DNA of 64,000 nucleotides. Origin: DASQEH01 sp963765725 (GTDB lineage: Bacteria; Actinomycetota; Actinomycetes; Propionibacteriales; Nocardioidaceae). Each line of letters starts with the position of its first letter. The stretch's first letter is position 1. A program made the translations under genes and the position numbers. A model generated the notes under the pieces. That model was not told where the DNA came from and did no database searches. It saw only the letters and a program-made list of their open reading frames with translations. The stretch is taken from positions 744,001 through 808,000 of the forward strand of contig CAVXXI010000001.1 of assembly GCA_963765725.1 (NCBI GenBank). The letters run 5' to 3'. Below are positions 1 to 7,820 of the stretch, in pieces.

Positions 1-148
1 GATCCTCGCGACCGTCGCTGCCGGCCCCGCCGTGGGTAGGATCGTCGCGGTGCGCCAGGGCTCGGTCATGGCCACGTCATTCCATCCCGAGATCACCCAG
101 GACGACCGGGTGCACCGCTACTTCGTCGACCTGGTCCGCAGCAGCTAG
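1..148 (+). CDS. pdxT: PdxT, glutaminase subunit of PLP synthase (C-terminal end only)
   Basis: Only the last 48 codons are present, read from base 2 to the TAG at 146-148. The ending contains SFHPE followed by HRYFVDLV, which is the C-terminal signature of PdxT; the His-Glu of HPE belongs to the glutamine amidotransferase triad. In the family PdxT releases ammonia from glutamine for PdxS, which builds pyridoxal 5'-phosphate. It sits 11 nt upstream of yebC, the usual actinobacterial pdxS-pdxT-yebC arrangement. The catalytic Cys and the start lie outside the window, so integrity cannot be judged. Confidence 0.9.
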   Translation, partial: ILATVAAGPAVGRIVAVRQGSVMATSFHPEITQDDRVHRYFVDLVRSS

Positions 149-159
149 GAGCGCATCGC

Positions 160-922
160 ATGTCCGGCCACTCCAAATGGGCCACCACGAAGCACAAGAA
201 GGCCGTCGTCGACGCCCGCCGGGGAAAGCTCTTCGCCAAGCTGATCAAGAACATCGAGGTCGCCGCCCGCAGCGGTGGCGGCGACCCGGCCGGCAACCCG
301 ACCCTGTACGACGCCATCCAGAAGGCGAAGAAGTCGTCGGTGCCCAACGACAACATCGAGCGTGCCGTCAAGCGCAGGCTCGGGTCTGGAGAGCGGCGGA
401 GCCGACTACCAGACGATCATGTACGAGGGCTATGCGCCGGGTGGGGTCGCGCTGCTGATCGAGTGCCTGACCGACAACCGCAACCGGGCCGCCGGCGACG
501 TGCGTACCGCGATGACCCGCAACGGCGGCTCGATGGCCGACGCCGGGTCCGTCTCGTACATGTTCACCCGCAAGGGTGTCGTGATCGTGCCCAAGAGCCA
601 GGAGGACAGCTCCGTCGGCGAGGATGACGTCCTCGGCGCGGTTCTCGACGCCGGCGCCGAGGAGGTCAACGACATCGGTGAGGCGTACGAGGTGATCTCC
701 GAGCCGACCGACCTGGTCGCGGTGCGTACCGCGCTGCAGGACGGCGGGCTCGACTACGAGTCTGCGGAGGCGTCGTTCGTGCCGAGCATGACCGTCGGCG
801 TGGACAAGTCCGGGGCTACCCGGATCTTCCGCCTCATCGAGGCGCTCGAGGACTCCGACGACGTCCAGAACGTCTTCGGCAACTTCGACGTCCCCGACGA
901 GGTGCTCGCCGAGCTCGACTGA
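160..922 (+). CDS. yebC: YebC/PmpR-family protein, with one apparent 1-nt insertion
   Basis: The N-terminus MSGHSKWATTKHKK is the hallmark of the YebC/TACO1 family, which acts as a translation factor relieving stalling at proline stretches and has also been described as a transcriptional regulator. The frame starting at ATG 160 runs through NDNIERAVKR and is then lost. The family sequence resumes one frame over as GSGLESGGADYQ and continues to the TGA at 920-922. Removing one base near 376 (the A in cgcaggctc) restores a continuous protein of about 253 residues, the normal family length. I treat this as one gene with a sequencing-type frameshift. It follows pdxT closely and precedes ruvC. Confidence 0.88.
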
Positions 923-965
923 CCGCCGCTCCGGGCTCCCGACCCATCCCAGCGCGATCAAACCT

Positions 966-1030
966 CCCGGCCGAGACGTCAGCCACGGCCGGGCTTTGCG
1001 GCGTGTCGGACACCCATTGACGTCTCGGCG
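966..1030 (-). repeat. 65-nt palindromic element, copy A
   Basis: The ends form an 11-bp perfect inverted repeat, CCGAGACGTCA at 971-981 and TGACGTCTCGG at 1018-1028, around a 36-nt middle. Its reverse complement aligns over the full 65 nt with positions 43324-43388 inside carA: both share the same 14-nt left end, an internal CCGACACGCCG, a CCGG-CCG block and the 11-nt right end. It lies 43 nt after the yebC stop and could also act as a transcription terminator hairpin, although no T-tract follows. Confidence 0.75.
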
Positions 1031-1153
1031 GGGAAGAGCGGGCGCGCAGACATCCCAGGGTAGGAAAATGGAGCGCCTCGCGCGTGAGCGATCGGCACGG
1101 TGAGGGCGCGTCGCTGCGGCCGGATGTCCGCGCCACGCGTTACGGTGAGGCAG

Positions 1154-1169
1154 TCGAACAGGTGTTCGT
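1154..1169 (+). promoter_or_regulatory. LexA (SOS) box upstream of ruvCAB
   Basis: TCGAACaggtGTTCGT differs from the actinobacterial SOS consensus TCGAAC-N4-GTTCGA only in the last base. It lies 47 nt upstream of the ruvC start in the 294-nt gap after yebC. Control of ruv genes by LexA is well established, so DNA-damage induction of ruvCAB here is a strong inference. The rest of 923-1215 holds the palindromic element and no convincing gene. Confidence 0.85.
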
Positions 1170-1215
1170 GCGGCTCGCCAACGGCGAGCCACTGGGCAAC
1201 TCTGGAGGAGCTTGC

Positions 1216-1782
1216 GTGCGGGTGCTCGGAGTCGACCCGGGGCTGACCCGCTGTGGCCTCGGCGTGGTGGAGGGTACGCCCGGGCGCCCCCTCCGGGCGC
1301 TGGCCGTCGACGTCATCCGCACTCCCGCCTCGGCGAGCATCGGCGAGCGGTTGCTCCGCATCACCACGACCCTCGAGGACTGGATCGAGACCTACACGCC
1401 CGACGCCGTCGCCGTCGAGCGCGTCTTCGCCCAGCACAACGTCCGTACCGTGATGGGCACCGCTCAGGTGTCCGCCGTGGCGATCGTCGCAGCCGCCCGG
1501 CGTGGCATTCCGGTCGCGCTGCACACGCCGAGTGAGGTCAAGGCTGCGGTGTCGGGCAGCGGCCGCGCCGACAAGGCGCAGGTGACGTCGATGGTCGTCC
1601 GCCTGCTCGCGCTGACGGAGCGTCCGACCCCCGCCGACGCTGCCGACGCCCTCGCCCTGGCGATCTGTCATATCTGGCGGGGAGTGGCGGTGGCCCGCCT
1701 CGACGAGGCGCTCGCACGCTCGCGGGTGCCCGCCGCCGGGAGCCCGCGCTCCGCCCGTTCCGGTCAGGAGGCGGTGTCGTGA
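1216..1782 (+). CDS. ruvC: RuvC, crossover junction endodeoxyribonuclease
   Basis: RuvC cuts Holliday junctions during recombinational repair, working with the RuvAB branch-migration motor encoded next. The product is 188 residues, normal for the family. Acidic metal-binding residues are visible: D7 in GVDPGL, E68 in VAVERVF and the D141/D144 pair in ADAADALAL. I chose GTG 1216 because GGAGGAG at 1204-1210 sits 5 nt upstream and translation then begins directly with VRVLGVDPG. A longer in-frame start at 1084 would run through the SOS box and adds non-conserved residues. The stop overlaps the ruvA start by 4 nt. Confidence 0.95.
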   Translation: MRVLGVDPGLTRCGLGVVEGTPGRPLRALAVDVIRTPASASIGERLLRITTTLEDWIETYTPDAVAVERVFAQHNVRTVMGTAQVSAVAIVAAARRGIPVALHTPSEVKAAVSGSGRADKAQVTSMVVRLLALTERPTPADAADALALAICHIWRGVAVARLDEALARSRVPAAGSPRSARSGQEAVS

Positions 1783-2402
1783 TCGCCTTCGTGCGCGGTG
1801 CGGTGAGCGCGGTGTTCATCGACTCGGCGGTGGTCGACGTCGGTGGGGTGGGGGTGCTGGTGATGTGTACTCCGTCGACTCTCGCCGGTCTTCGCCTTGG
1901 CGAGCAGGTCACCCTCGCCACGGCGATGGTCGTCCGCGAGGACTCCCTCACGTTGTTCGGCTTCGCCGACTACGACGAGCGGGCCCTCTTCGAACTGCTG
2001 CAGACCGCGAGCGGGGTCGGTCCGAAGCTGGCCCAGGCGATGCTGGCGGTGCACGGCCCCGACGAGCTGCGGCGCGCCGTCATGAGCGAGGACCTGACGG
2101 CGCTGTGCAAGGTTCCCGGCATCGGGCGGAAGGGGGCGCAGCGGGTCGTGCTGGAGCTCAAGGACCGCATCGGCGCCCCGCGCGGCGCGTCCGTCGCCGG
2201 CAGGTCGGCCTCGCCGGAGGGCGGCGAGGGCTGGCGGGGAGCCGTACGTTCGGGCCTGCTCGGGCTCGGCTGGTCCACCCGCGAGGCCGAGCAGGCACTC
2301 GACGCGATCGCGCCCATGGCCGACGAGGCCACGTCCGACGGCGGCCAGGCGCCGGTCGCCGAGCTGCTCCGTGCCGCGCTGCAGTCGCTGTCGAGAGCCT
2401 GA
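1779..2402 (+). CDS. ruvA: RuvA, Holliday junction DNA-binding subunit
   Basis: This is the 207-residue tetrameric junction-binding protein that loads RuvB onto Holliday junctions. Visible features are the N-terminal OB-fold region, the helix-hairpin-helix motifs TASGVGPKLAQ and CKVPGIGRKGAQ in the middle, and a C-terminal RuvB-interaction helix region (YRSGLLGLGWSTREAEQAL) after a flexible linker. It starts at GTG 1779 within a GTGA overlap with ruvC, and CAGGAGG upstream provides a ribosome site. It is the second gene of the LexA-controlled ruvCAB operon. Confidence 0.95.
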   Translation: MIAFVRGAVSAVFIDSAVVDVGGVGVLVMCTPSTLAGLRLGEQVTLATAMVVREDSLTLFGFADYDERALFELLQTASGVGPKLAQAMLAVHGPDELRRAVMSEDLTALCKVPGIGRKGAQRVVLELKDRIGAPRGASVAGRSASPEGGEGWRGAVRSGLLGLGWSTREAEQALDAIAPMADEATSDGGQAPVAELLRAALQSLSRA

Positions 2403-2403
2403 G

Positions 2404-3462
2404 ATGACGACCGACGACCGAGGCGCCCCCTCCCTCGTACAGGCCGAGGCCGACGGCGACGAGCGCGCGGTCGAGGCCGCGCTGCGGCCGCGCTCCCTCG
2501 ACGAGGTCATCGGGCAGGAGCGCGTACGCGAGCAGCTCGGGCTCGTCCTCGAGGCCGCCCGCGGCCGTGGCCGGGCGCCCGACCACGTCCTGCTCTCGGG
2601 ACCCCCCGGGCTCGGCAAGACGACGATGGCGATGATCATCGCCGCGGAGATGAGCACGCCGCTGCGGGTGACCAGCGGGCCGGCGATCCAGCATGCGGGC
2701 GACCTGGCGGCGATCCTCTCGGGGCTCAACGAGGGCGACGTGCTGTTCCTCGACGAGATCCACCGGATGTCGCGCCCGGCCGAGGAGATGCTCTACCTCG
2801 CCATGGAGGACTTCCGCGTCGACGTGGTGGTCGGCAAGGGGCCTGGGGCGACCGCCATCGGCCTCGAGATCCCGCCGTTCACGCTGGTCGGCGCTACCAC
2901 GCGGGCCGGCCTGCTGCCGGGGCCGCTGCGCGACCGGTTCGGCTTCACCGGCCACCTCGAGTTCTACGAGACGGCCGACCTCCAGCGCATCATCGACCGC
3001 TCGGCCCGCTTGCTCGACGTGCAGATCGACAGCGCCGGCGCCCACGAGATCGCGTCGCGCTCGCGTGGTACCCCACGTATCGCCAACCGGCTTCTCCGGC
3101 GGGTACGCGACTTCGCCCAGGTACGCGCCGACGGCATCGTCACCGAGCCCCTCGCCCACGCCGCCCTCGCGCTCTTCGAGGTCGACGAGATGGGACTCGA
3201 CCGGCTCGACCGTTCGGTCCTGGACGCCCTGTGCCGGCGGTTCGGGGGCGGCCCCGTCGGTCTCGGAACCCTCGCGGTCGCCGTGGGAGAGGAGCGGGAG
3301 ACGGTCGAGGAGATGGCCGAGCCGTTCCTCGTGCGCGCGGGTTACCTCGCCCGGACCCCTCGCGGGCGGATCGCCACGCCGGCCGCCTGGCGGCACCTCG
3401 GCCTGGCCATCCCGGCGGGTGCGGCCTTCCCCGACCAGGCGCTGTTGTTCGAGGAGGGCTGA
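2404..3462 (+). CDS. ruvB: RuvB, Holliday junction branch-migration ATPase
   Basis: The 352-residue AAA+ ATPase drives branch migration on RuvA-bound junctions. Walker A GPPGLGKTT, Walker B LFLDEIHRM and the sensor/arginine-finger region TRAGLLPGPLRDRFG are intact. A winged-helix domain follows (RRFGGGPVGLGTLA). ATG 2404 lies 1 nt after the ruvA stop; an in-frame upstream start at 2371 would add residues inside ruvA and is not needed. It closes the ruvCAB operon and is followed by a hairpin at 3471-3488. Confidence 0.95.
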   Translation: MTTDDRGAPSLVQAEADGDERAVEAALRPRSLDEVIGQERVREQLGLVLEAARGRGRAPDHVLLSGPPGLGKTTMAMIIAAEMSTPLRVTSGPAIQHAGDLAAILSGLNEGDVLFLDEIHRMSRPAEEMLYLAMEDFRVDVVVGKGPGATAIGLEIPPFTLVGATTRAGLLPGPLRDRFGFTGHLEFYETADLQRIIDRSARLLDVQIDSAGAHEIASRSRGTPRIANRLLRRVRDFAQVRADGIVTEPLAHAALALFEVDEMGLDRLDRSVLDALCRRFGGGPVGLGTLAVAVGEERETVEEMAEPFLVRAGYLARTPRGRIATPAAWRHLGLAIPAGAAFPDQALLFEEG

Positions 3463-3470
3463 GCGTCTCG

Positions 3471-3488
3471 ACCGACATCGGTGTCGGT
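3471..3488 (+). terminator. Hairpin after ruvB, possible terminator
   Basis: ACCGACA-TCGG-TGTCGGT forms a perfect 7-bp stem with a four-base loop, 8 nt after the ruvB stop. No T-run follows, which is common for actinobacterial terminators but leaves the assignment uncertain. A TAGACT -10-like box lies downstream near 3514, before yajC. Confidence 0.4.
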
Positions 3489-3613
3489 ACGGCCGGCAGC
3501 CGCCGCGTCACAGGTAGACTCCGCATTTGGCCGTCTTTGGGGGCGGCGCTCATGATGTGAACGTTGAATCGGCTTCTCGTGAAGTGCGATCGAGGTCGAG
3601 TCGAGGAGTCTTC

Positions 3614-4024
3614 GTGCAAGGTGCTGCGCAGCTGCTGCCGGTCGTGGTGATCCTGATCCTCGCGTACCTGCTGATGGTCCGGTTGCCCCGCAAACGTGCC
3701 CGCGAGGTGGCGCGGCTCCAGGCTGCGCTGTCGGTCGGCGACCAGGTCATGCTCACCAGCGGGATCTTCGCCCGCGTGCGGGCCATCGTCGACGAGAAGG
3801 TCGACGTCGAGATCGCCCCGGAGGTGGTCGTGACCGTGCACCAGGGCGCCATCGGCCAGATCGTGCGCGACCGGTCGGCCGACGACGACGACGTCGATGT
3901 CGATGTCGAACCGCTGTCGCCCGACGCCGGCCATGCACCGTCCGAGAGCGACTCCGGCGCCACTGTGTACGACGCCGACGGCGCTGGTCCCGCAGACGGC
4001 GAGCCCGGCCGGCGAGGGGTCTGA
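3614..4024 (+). CDS. yajC: YajC, Sec translocase auxiliary subunit
   Basis: YajC is the small membrane partner of SecDF in the Sec translocon. With GTG 3614 (preceded by GAGGAG at 3603-3608) the protein is 136 residues: one hydrophobic segment at about residues 7-23 (LLPVVVILILAYLLMV), the basic KRAREV stretch, then the conserved YajC core SVGDQVMLTSGIFARV. The C-terminal third is acidic and low-complexity (DDDDVDVDVE), a typical extension. A longer frame from 3527 lacks conserved sequence. The stop is 1 nt before secD. Confidence 0.9.
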   Translation: MQGAAQLLPVVVILILAYLLMVRLPRKRAREVARLQAALSVGDQVMLTSGIFARVRAIVDEKVDVEIAPEVVVTVHQGAIGQIVRDRSADDDDVDVDVEPLSPDAGHAPSESDSGATVYDADGAGPADGEPGRRGV

Positions 4025-4025
4025 C

Positions 4026-5927
4026 GTGGCGACTCGCACCTCTCGGCCGGGTCGTACGCTGCTGATCTTCGGGCTCGTGATCCTGGCGATGTACGCCGGG
4101 GCAGCAGCAATCGGCAACTGGAAGCCGAAGCTCGGCCTCGACCTGCAAGGTGGGCAGCGCATCGTGCTGCAGGCCGCCGGGGCCGGCGGCGCCACGGTCG
4201 CAAAGGACAAGCTCAACGAAGCCGCCGACATCATCTCGGCCCGCGTCAACGGTGCGGGCGTCGCCGAGTCCAACGTCAGCACGCAGGGCAGCAACATCAT
4301 CGTCGTGGAGATACCCGGCAAGCCCGACGAGCAGCTGCTGCGCTCCGTGCAGGCCACCGCACAGCTGAGGTTCCGGCTCGTCGCCGAGCAGATCGGACCC
4401 CAGACCCCGGCACCGAGCTCCACGACTGGTCCGTCCGGATCGACGGCGCCACCGAGCTCGGGTGCGACCACCGCGCCACCGAGCTCCGGGAGCACCACCC
4501 CGACCAGCGGGGCCGGCGGCACGTCGTCTTCGGGCGGCCCGGCCAGCCAGGGTGCCCCTGGCACCTCGTCGTCGGGGAGTGGGTCGAACTCCAACCGGGG
4601 CGCGGCGCCGTGGCTTCTCAAGGACGGCTCCGGCAACGGCAGCAGCGGTGCGACGACCGCGCCCCCGCCAGCGGCGTCCAGCCCGGCGACGGGTGCGTCG
4701 GGCTCGGGCTCGGGCGCCTCAGCGCCGGCGACCGGCGGGCCTCCGCCCGCGCTCGTCCCGCCCGAGCTGGAGAACATCCCCGACCCGTACGCCTGGGTCG
4801 CCCAGTTCAAGGGCTCCGGCACGTCGGCGCCGACCATCTGGCTGGAGCGGCTGGCGTCCTTCGACTGCAAGCCCGACGGGCACTCACCCGGTCAGGTCGA
4901 TCTGCCGAGCCAACCCCTCCTCGCCTGTGACGACCAGGGCAACCGGTACCTGCTGGGGCCGTCGATGCTCGACGGCACCTCGGTGACCGATGCCAGCGCG
5001 CAGATCCCCCAGGGCCAGATCGACTTCGCGGTCAACGTCAATTTCAACGGAGCTGGAGGCAAGAAGTTCGGCGAGATCACCTCCCGGATCGCCAAGAGCA
5101 GCTCCGACACCCAGCTCGCCGGCAGCCAGCTGGCCATCGTCCTCGACGGAGTGGTCCTGTCCGCTCCCGTCAACGACGGACCAATTTTCGGCGGCTCGGC
5201 GGAGATCACCGGGAGCTCCTCCAACCCGTTCACGCAGGAGACGGCCCAGAGCTTGGCCAACTCGCTCAAGTACGGCGCCCTCCCGCTCAGCTTCACGATC
5301 GCACAGTCGAGCGTCGAAGGCCCCGAGCTCGCCAGCAACCAGCTCGACGCGGGGATCCTCGCGGGCATCGTGGGCCTGCTCCTGGTGGTCTGCTACTGCC
5401 TGCTCTACTACCGGGGTCTGGGCCTCGTGGTCATCGCGTCGCTGGTCATCGCCGGCATGATCACCTACGCCAGCGTGCTCTTACTTGGCCACGCGTACGG
5501 CTTCACCTTGACGCTGCCGGGTATCGCCGGCCTCATCGTCGCGGTCGGCATCACCGCCGACTCGTTCATCGTGTACTTCGAACGATTACGTGACGAGGTT
5601 CGCGACGGCCGTACGCTCCGGACGTCCGTCGAGACAGGCTGGGTGCGTGCCCGGTCGACGATCCTGGCGGCCGACGCCGTGTCCATGCTGGCCGCGCTGG
5701 TGCTGTTCATCTTCGCTATCGGCGTGGTGAAGGGCTTCGCCTTCGCGCTGGGCCTCACCACGTTCATCGACGTGTTCGTGGTCTTCTTCTTCACCAAGCC
5801 GGTCGTGACTCTGCTGTCCCGGACCAGGTTCTACGGCCAGGGACACAAGTGGTCCGGCCTCGACCGCCAGCACCTCGGCATGCCCCCACTCACCCGTACC
5901 GCTCGCACCGTCCGAGGAGAGGTCTGA
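4026..5927 (+). CDS. secD: SecD, protein translocase subunit
   Basis: SecD, with SecF, uses the proton-motive force to complete secretion through SecYEG. The 633-residue protein has an N-terminal membrane segment, the diagnostic LGLDLQGGQRIVL motif, a periplasmic P1-type region and a C-terminal five-helix bundle that includes GLIVAVGITADSFIVYFERLRDE. Residues about 125-250 are an unusually long Ser/Thr/Gly/Pro/Ala-rich insertion in the extracellular domain; some actinobacterial SecD proteins have a shorter version. GTG 4026 starts 1 nt after yajC. The stop overlaps the secF start by one base (TGATG). Confidence 0.95.
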   Translation: MATRTSRPGRTLLIFGLVILAMYAGAAAIGNWKPKLGLDLQGGQRIVLQAAGAGGATVAKDKLNEAADIISARVNGAGVAESNVSTQGSNIIVVEIPGKPDEQLLRSVQATAQLRFRLVAEQIGPQTPAPSSTTGPSGSTAPPSSGATTAPPSSGSTTPTSGAGGTSSSGGPASQGAPGTSSSGSGSNSNRGAAPWLLKDGSGNGSSGATTAPPPAASSPATGASGSGSGASAPATGGPPPALVPPELENIPDPYAWVAQFKGSGTSAPTIWLERLASFDCKPDGHSPGQVDLPSQPLLACDDQGNRYLLGPSMLDGTSVTDASAQIPQGQIDFAVNVNFNGAGGKKFGEITSRIAKSSSDTQLAGSQLAIVLDGVVLSAPVNDGPIFGGSAEITGSSSNPFTQETAQSLANSLKYGALPLSFTIAQSSVEGPELASNQLDAGILAGIVGLLLVVCYCLLYYRGLGLVVIASLVIAGMITYASVLLLGHAYGFTLTLPGIAGLIVAVGITADSFIVYFERLRDEVRDGRTLRTSVETGWVRARSTILAADAVSMLAALVLFIFAIGVVKGFAFALGLTTFIDVFVVFFFTKPVVTLLSRTRFYGQGHKWSGLDRQHLGMPPLTRTARTVRGEV

Positions 5928-7183
5928 TGTCCAAGCTCGGAGACATCGGCGCGCGGCTCTACCGGGGCGACGTCTCGGTCGACTTCGTCGGCCGCCGCAA
6001 GACGTGGTACCTGGTCTCGCTCGCCATTGTGCTGGTCGCCCTCGCCGGGCTGCTGCTGCGCGGGCTGAACTACGGCATCGAGTTCAAGGGCGGTGAGGAG
6101 TTCAACGCCCAGATCGCCAACCCGGCGGCCAACATCCAGAAGGTCACGAATGCGGTCACCGGCACCCGCATCGAGGCTGCCCTCAACCCCACCGTGATCG
6201 CGTCGGGCACCAAGGCGATCCGCGTCGACACCAAGACGCTCTCCCTGGACCAGGCCGCGGTCATCGAGCGAGCGATCCGCGCCACCGGTGCTACCGAGGT
6301 CAACTCCACCACGATCGGCCCCACCTGGGGCGCCTCCATCGCCAACCGCGCCCTGACGGGCCTCGTCGTCTTCCTCGTGCTCGTCGTGCTGTTCATCTGG
6401 GCGTACTTCCGCGAGTGGCGCATGTCCGTGGCGGCCATCGTCGCCCTCGCCCACGACCTGATCATCACGATCGGCGTGTACGCGCTCACGGGGTTCGAGG
6501 TCACCCCGGCCACCGTCACCGGCCTGCTGACCATCCTGGGGTACTCCCTCTACGACACCGTCGTCGTGTTCGACAAGGTGCGCGAGAACACCCGCGGCAT
6601 CACCACGTCAACCCGGCGTACCTACGCCGAGAGTGCGAACCTCGCCGTCAACCAGACGCTGGTGCGGTCCATCAACACGTCGCTGGCGGCCCTGCTGCCG
6701 GTCGGTGCGATCTTGTACGTCGGCACCTTCCAGCTCGGCTCCGGGCCGCTGAAGGACCTCGCCCTGGCGCTCTTCGTCGGGATGGCGTCCGGCGCGTACT
6801 CGTCGATCTTCATCGCCACGCCGCTGCTGGCGCAGCTCAAGATGCGCGAGCCCGCCATGGTCGTACAGGCCCGCCGGGTCGCGGCCCGGCGCGCGGGCGC
6901 GGCCAAGCAGGCTCCGGGCGCCGGCGAGACGGGCGCCCGGTCCAAGCCGGCGCCGACGGCGGCCGCTGCCGTGGTGGGCGCCGGCTCTTCGGTGGCCGCC
7001 GCGCGCGACAGCGACCTCGACGACGAGCCCGCGCCCGACCCCGACCCGGCGCCGGCGCCGGCGCGGCCCGCCCGCCCGGCCAGGCAGGCCCGCACGCCCG
7101 TCGCCCGGCCGATGAACAGCGCGGCGGCCAAGCGGGCGCAGCCGCAGCGCAAGACCCGGTCCAAGCGCGGCAAGGGTCGATGA
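5927..7183 (+). CDS. secF: SecF, protein translocase subunit
   Basis: SecF pairs with SecD in the RND-like SecDF motor. The 418-residue protein has an N-terminal helix, the motif YGIEFKGGEEF, and a C-terminal helix bundle containing LLTILGYSLYDTVVVFDKVRENTRG, diagnostic of SecF. Residues after about 305 form an Ala/Pro/Arg-rich cytoplasmic tail ending in a basic cluster (KTRSKRGKGR), longer than in most bacteria. A strong ribosome site (GAGGAGAGG, 5914-5922) precedes ATG 5927. The stop overlaps apt in an ATGA junction. Confidence 0.95.
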   Translation: MSKLGDIGARLYRGDVSVDFVGRRKTWYLVSLAIVLVALAGLLLRGLNYGIEFKGGEEFNAQIANPAANIQKVTNAVTGTRIEAALNPTVIASGTKAIRVDTKTLSLDQAAVIERAIRATGATEVNSTTIGPTWGASIANRALTGLVVFLVLVVLFIWAYFREWRMSVAAIVALAHDLIITIGVYALTGFEVTPATVTGLLTILGYSLYDTVVVFDKVRENTRGITTSTRRTYAESANLAVNQTLVRSINTSLAALLPVGAILYVGTFQLGSGPLKDLALALFVGMASGAYSSIFIATPLLAQLKMREPAMVVQARRVAARRAGAAKQAPGAGETGARSKPAPTAAAAVVGAGSSVAAARDSDLDDEPAPDPDPAPAPARPARPARQARTPVARPMNSAAAKRAQPQRKTRSKRGKGR

Positions 7184-7731
7184 CCTCTTCCCGACGTGAC
7201 CTCGACGCCCTGCTCTCGAGGCTGGTGCGCGACGTGCCGGACTTCCCCGAGCCCGGCGTGCTCTTCAAGGACATCTGCCCGCTGCTCGCCGACGCCGATG
7301 GCTTCGCCGCGGTCGTCGCGGCGCTGGCGGCGGTCGGGCGCGGCGACGACGGCGCCGTCCGGGTCGACAAGGTGGCGGGTGTCGAGGCGCGAGGCTTCAT
7401 TCTGGCGGCGCCCGTCGCGCTCGCCCTCGGAGTCGGCCTCGTGCCGGTACGCAAGGCGGGCAAGCTACCGGGGCCGACCAACCCCGAGTCCTACGCGCTG
7501 GAGTACGGCGAGGCGACCCTGGAGGTCCAGCAGGACGCCTTCCGGCCCGGCGACCGGGTGCTCGTCGTGGACGACGTACTCGCCACCGGAGGGACCCTGC
7601 GGGCCACCTCCGCACTGGTAGAGCGCGGCGGCGCACAGGTGGTAGCCGTGGCCGTACTGATCGAGCTCGCATCCCTGTCCGGACGTGAGGCCCTGGCAGG
7701 TACCCGCCTCGAGTCGCTGCTGACCGTCTGA
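7180..7731 (+). CDS. apt: Adenine phosphoribosyltransferase
   Basis: The enzyme salvages adenine with PRPP to AMP. The 183-residue protein contains the PRPP-binding loop VLVVDDVLATGGT and the APRT-typical FPEPGVLFKDICPLL near the N-terminus. ATG 7180 overlaps the secF stop by 4 nt; an in-frame extension further upstream lies entirely within secF and is rejected. The secDF-apt-rel order is conserved in actinobacteria and links purine salvage with (p)ppGpp metabolism. Confidence 0.93.
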   Translation: MTSSRRDLDALLSRLVRDVPDFPEPGVLFKDICPLLADADGFAAVVAALAAVGRGDDGAVRVDKVAGVEARGFILAAPVALALGVGLVPVRKAGKLPGPTNPESYALEYGEATLEVQQDAFRPGDRVLVVDDVLATGGTLRATSALVERGGAQVVAVAVLIELASLSGREALAGTRLESLLTV

Positions 7732-7820
7732 GGGGCCTGCGGTCAGGTCCGGCTGTCTGCCGTGTACGGCCGTCTCCTGCGCCTAGACTGGGGGTCCGCG
7801 TCTGCGGTGAGGAGTGCTGC

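Noticed and set aside
1084..1215. Longer RuvC start
   Set aside because: The extension spans the LexA box and has no conserved residues; GGAGGAG points to GTG 1216.
5971..5985. Further copies of the GACGTCTCGG palindrome end in secF (and near 61870)
   Set aside because: Only 9-10 bases match, within conserved coding sequence and without the inverted partner, so chance is the better explanation.
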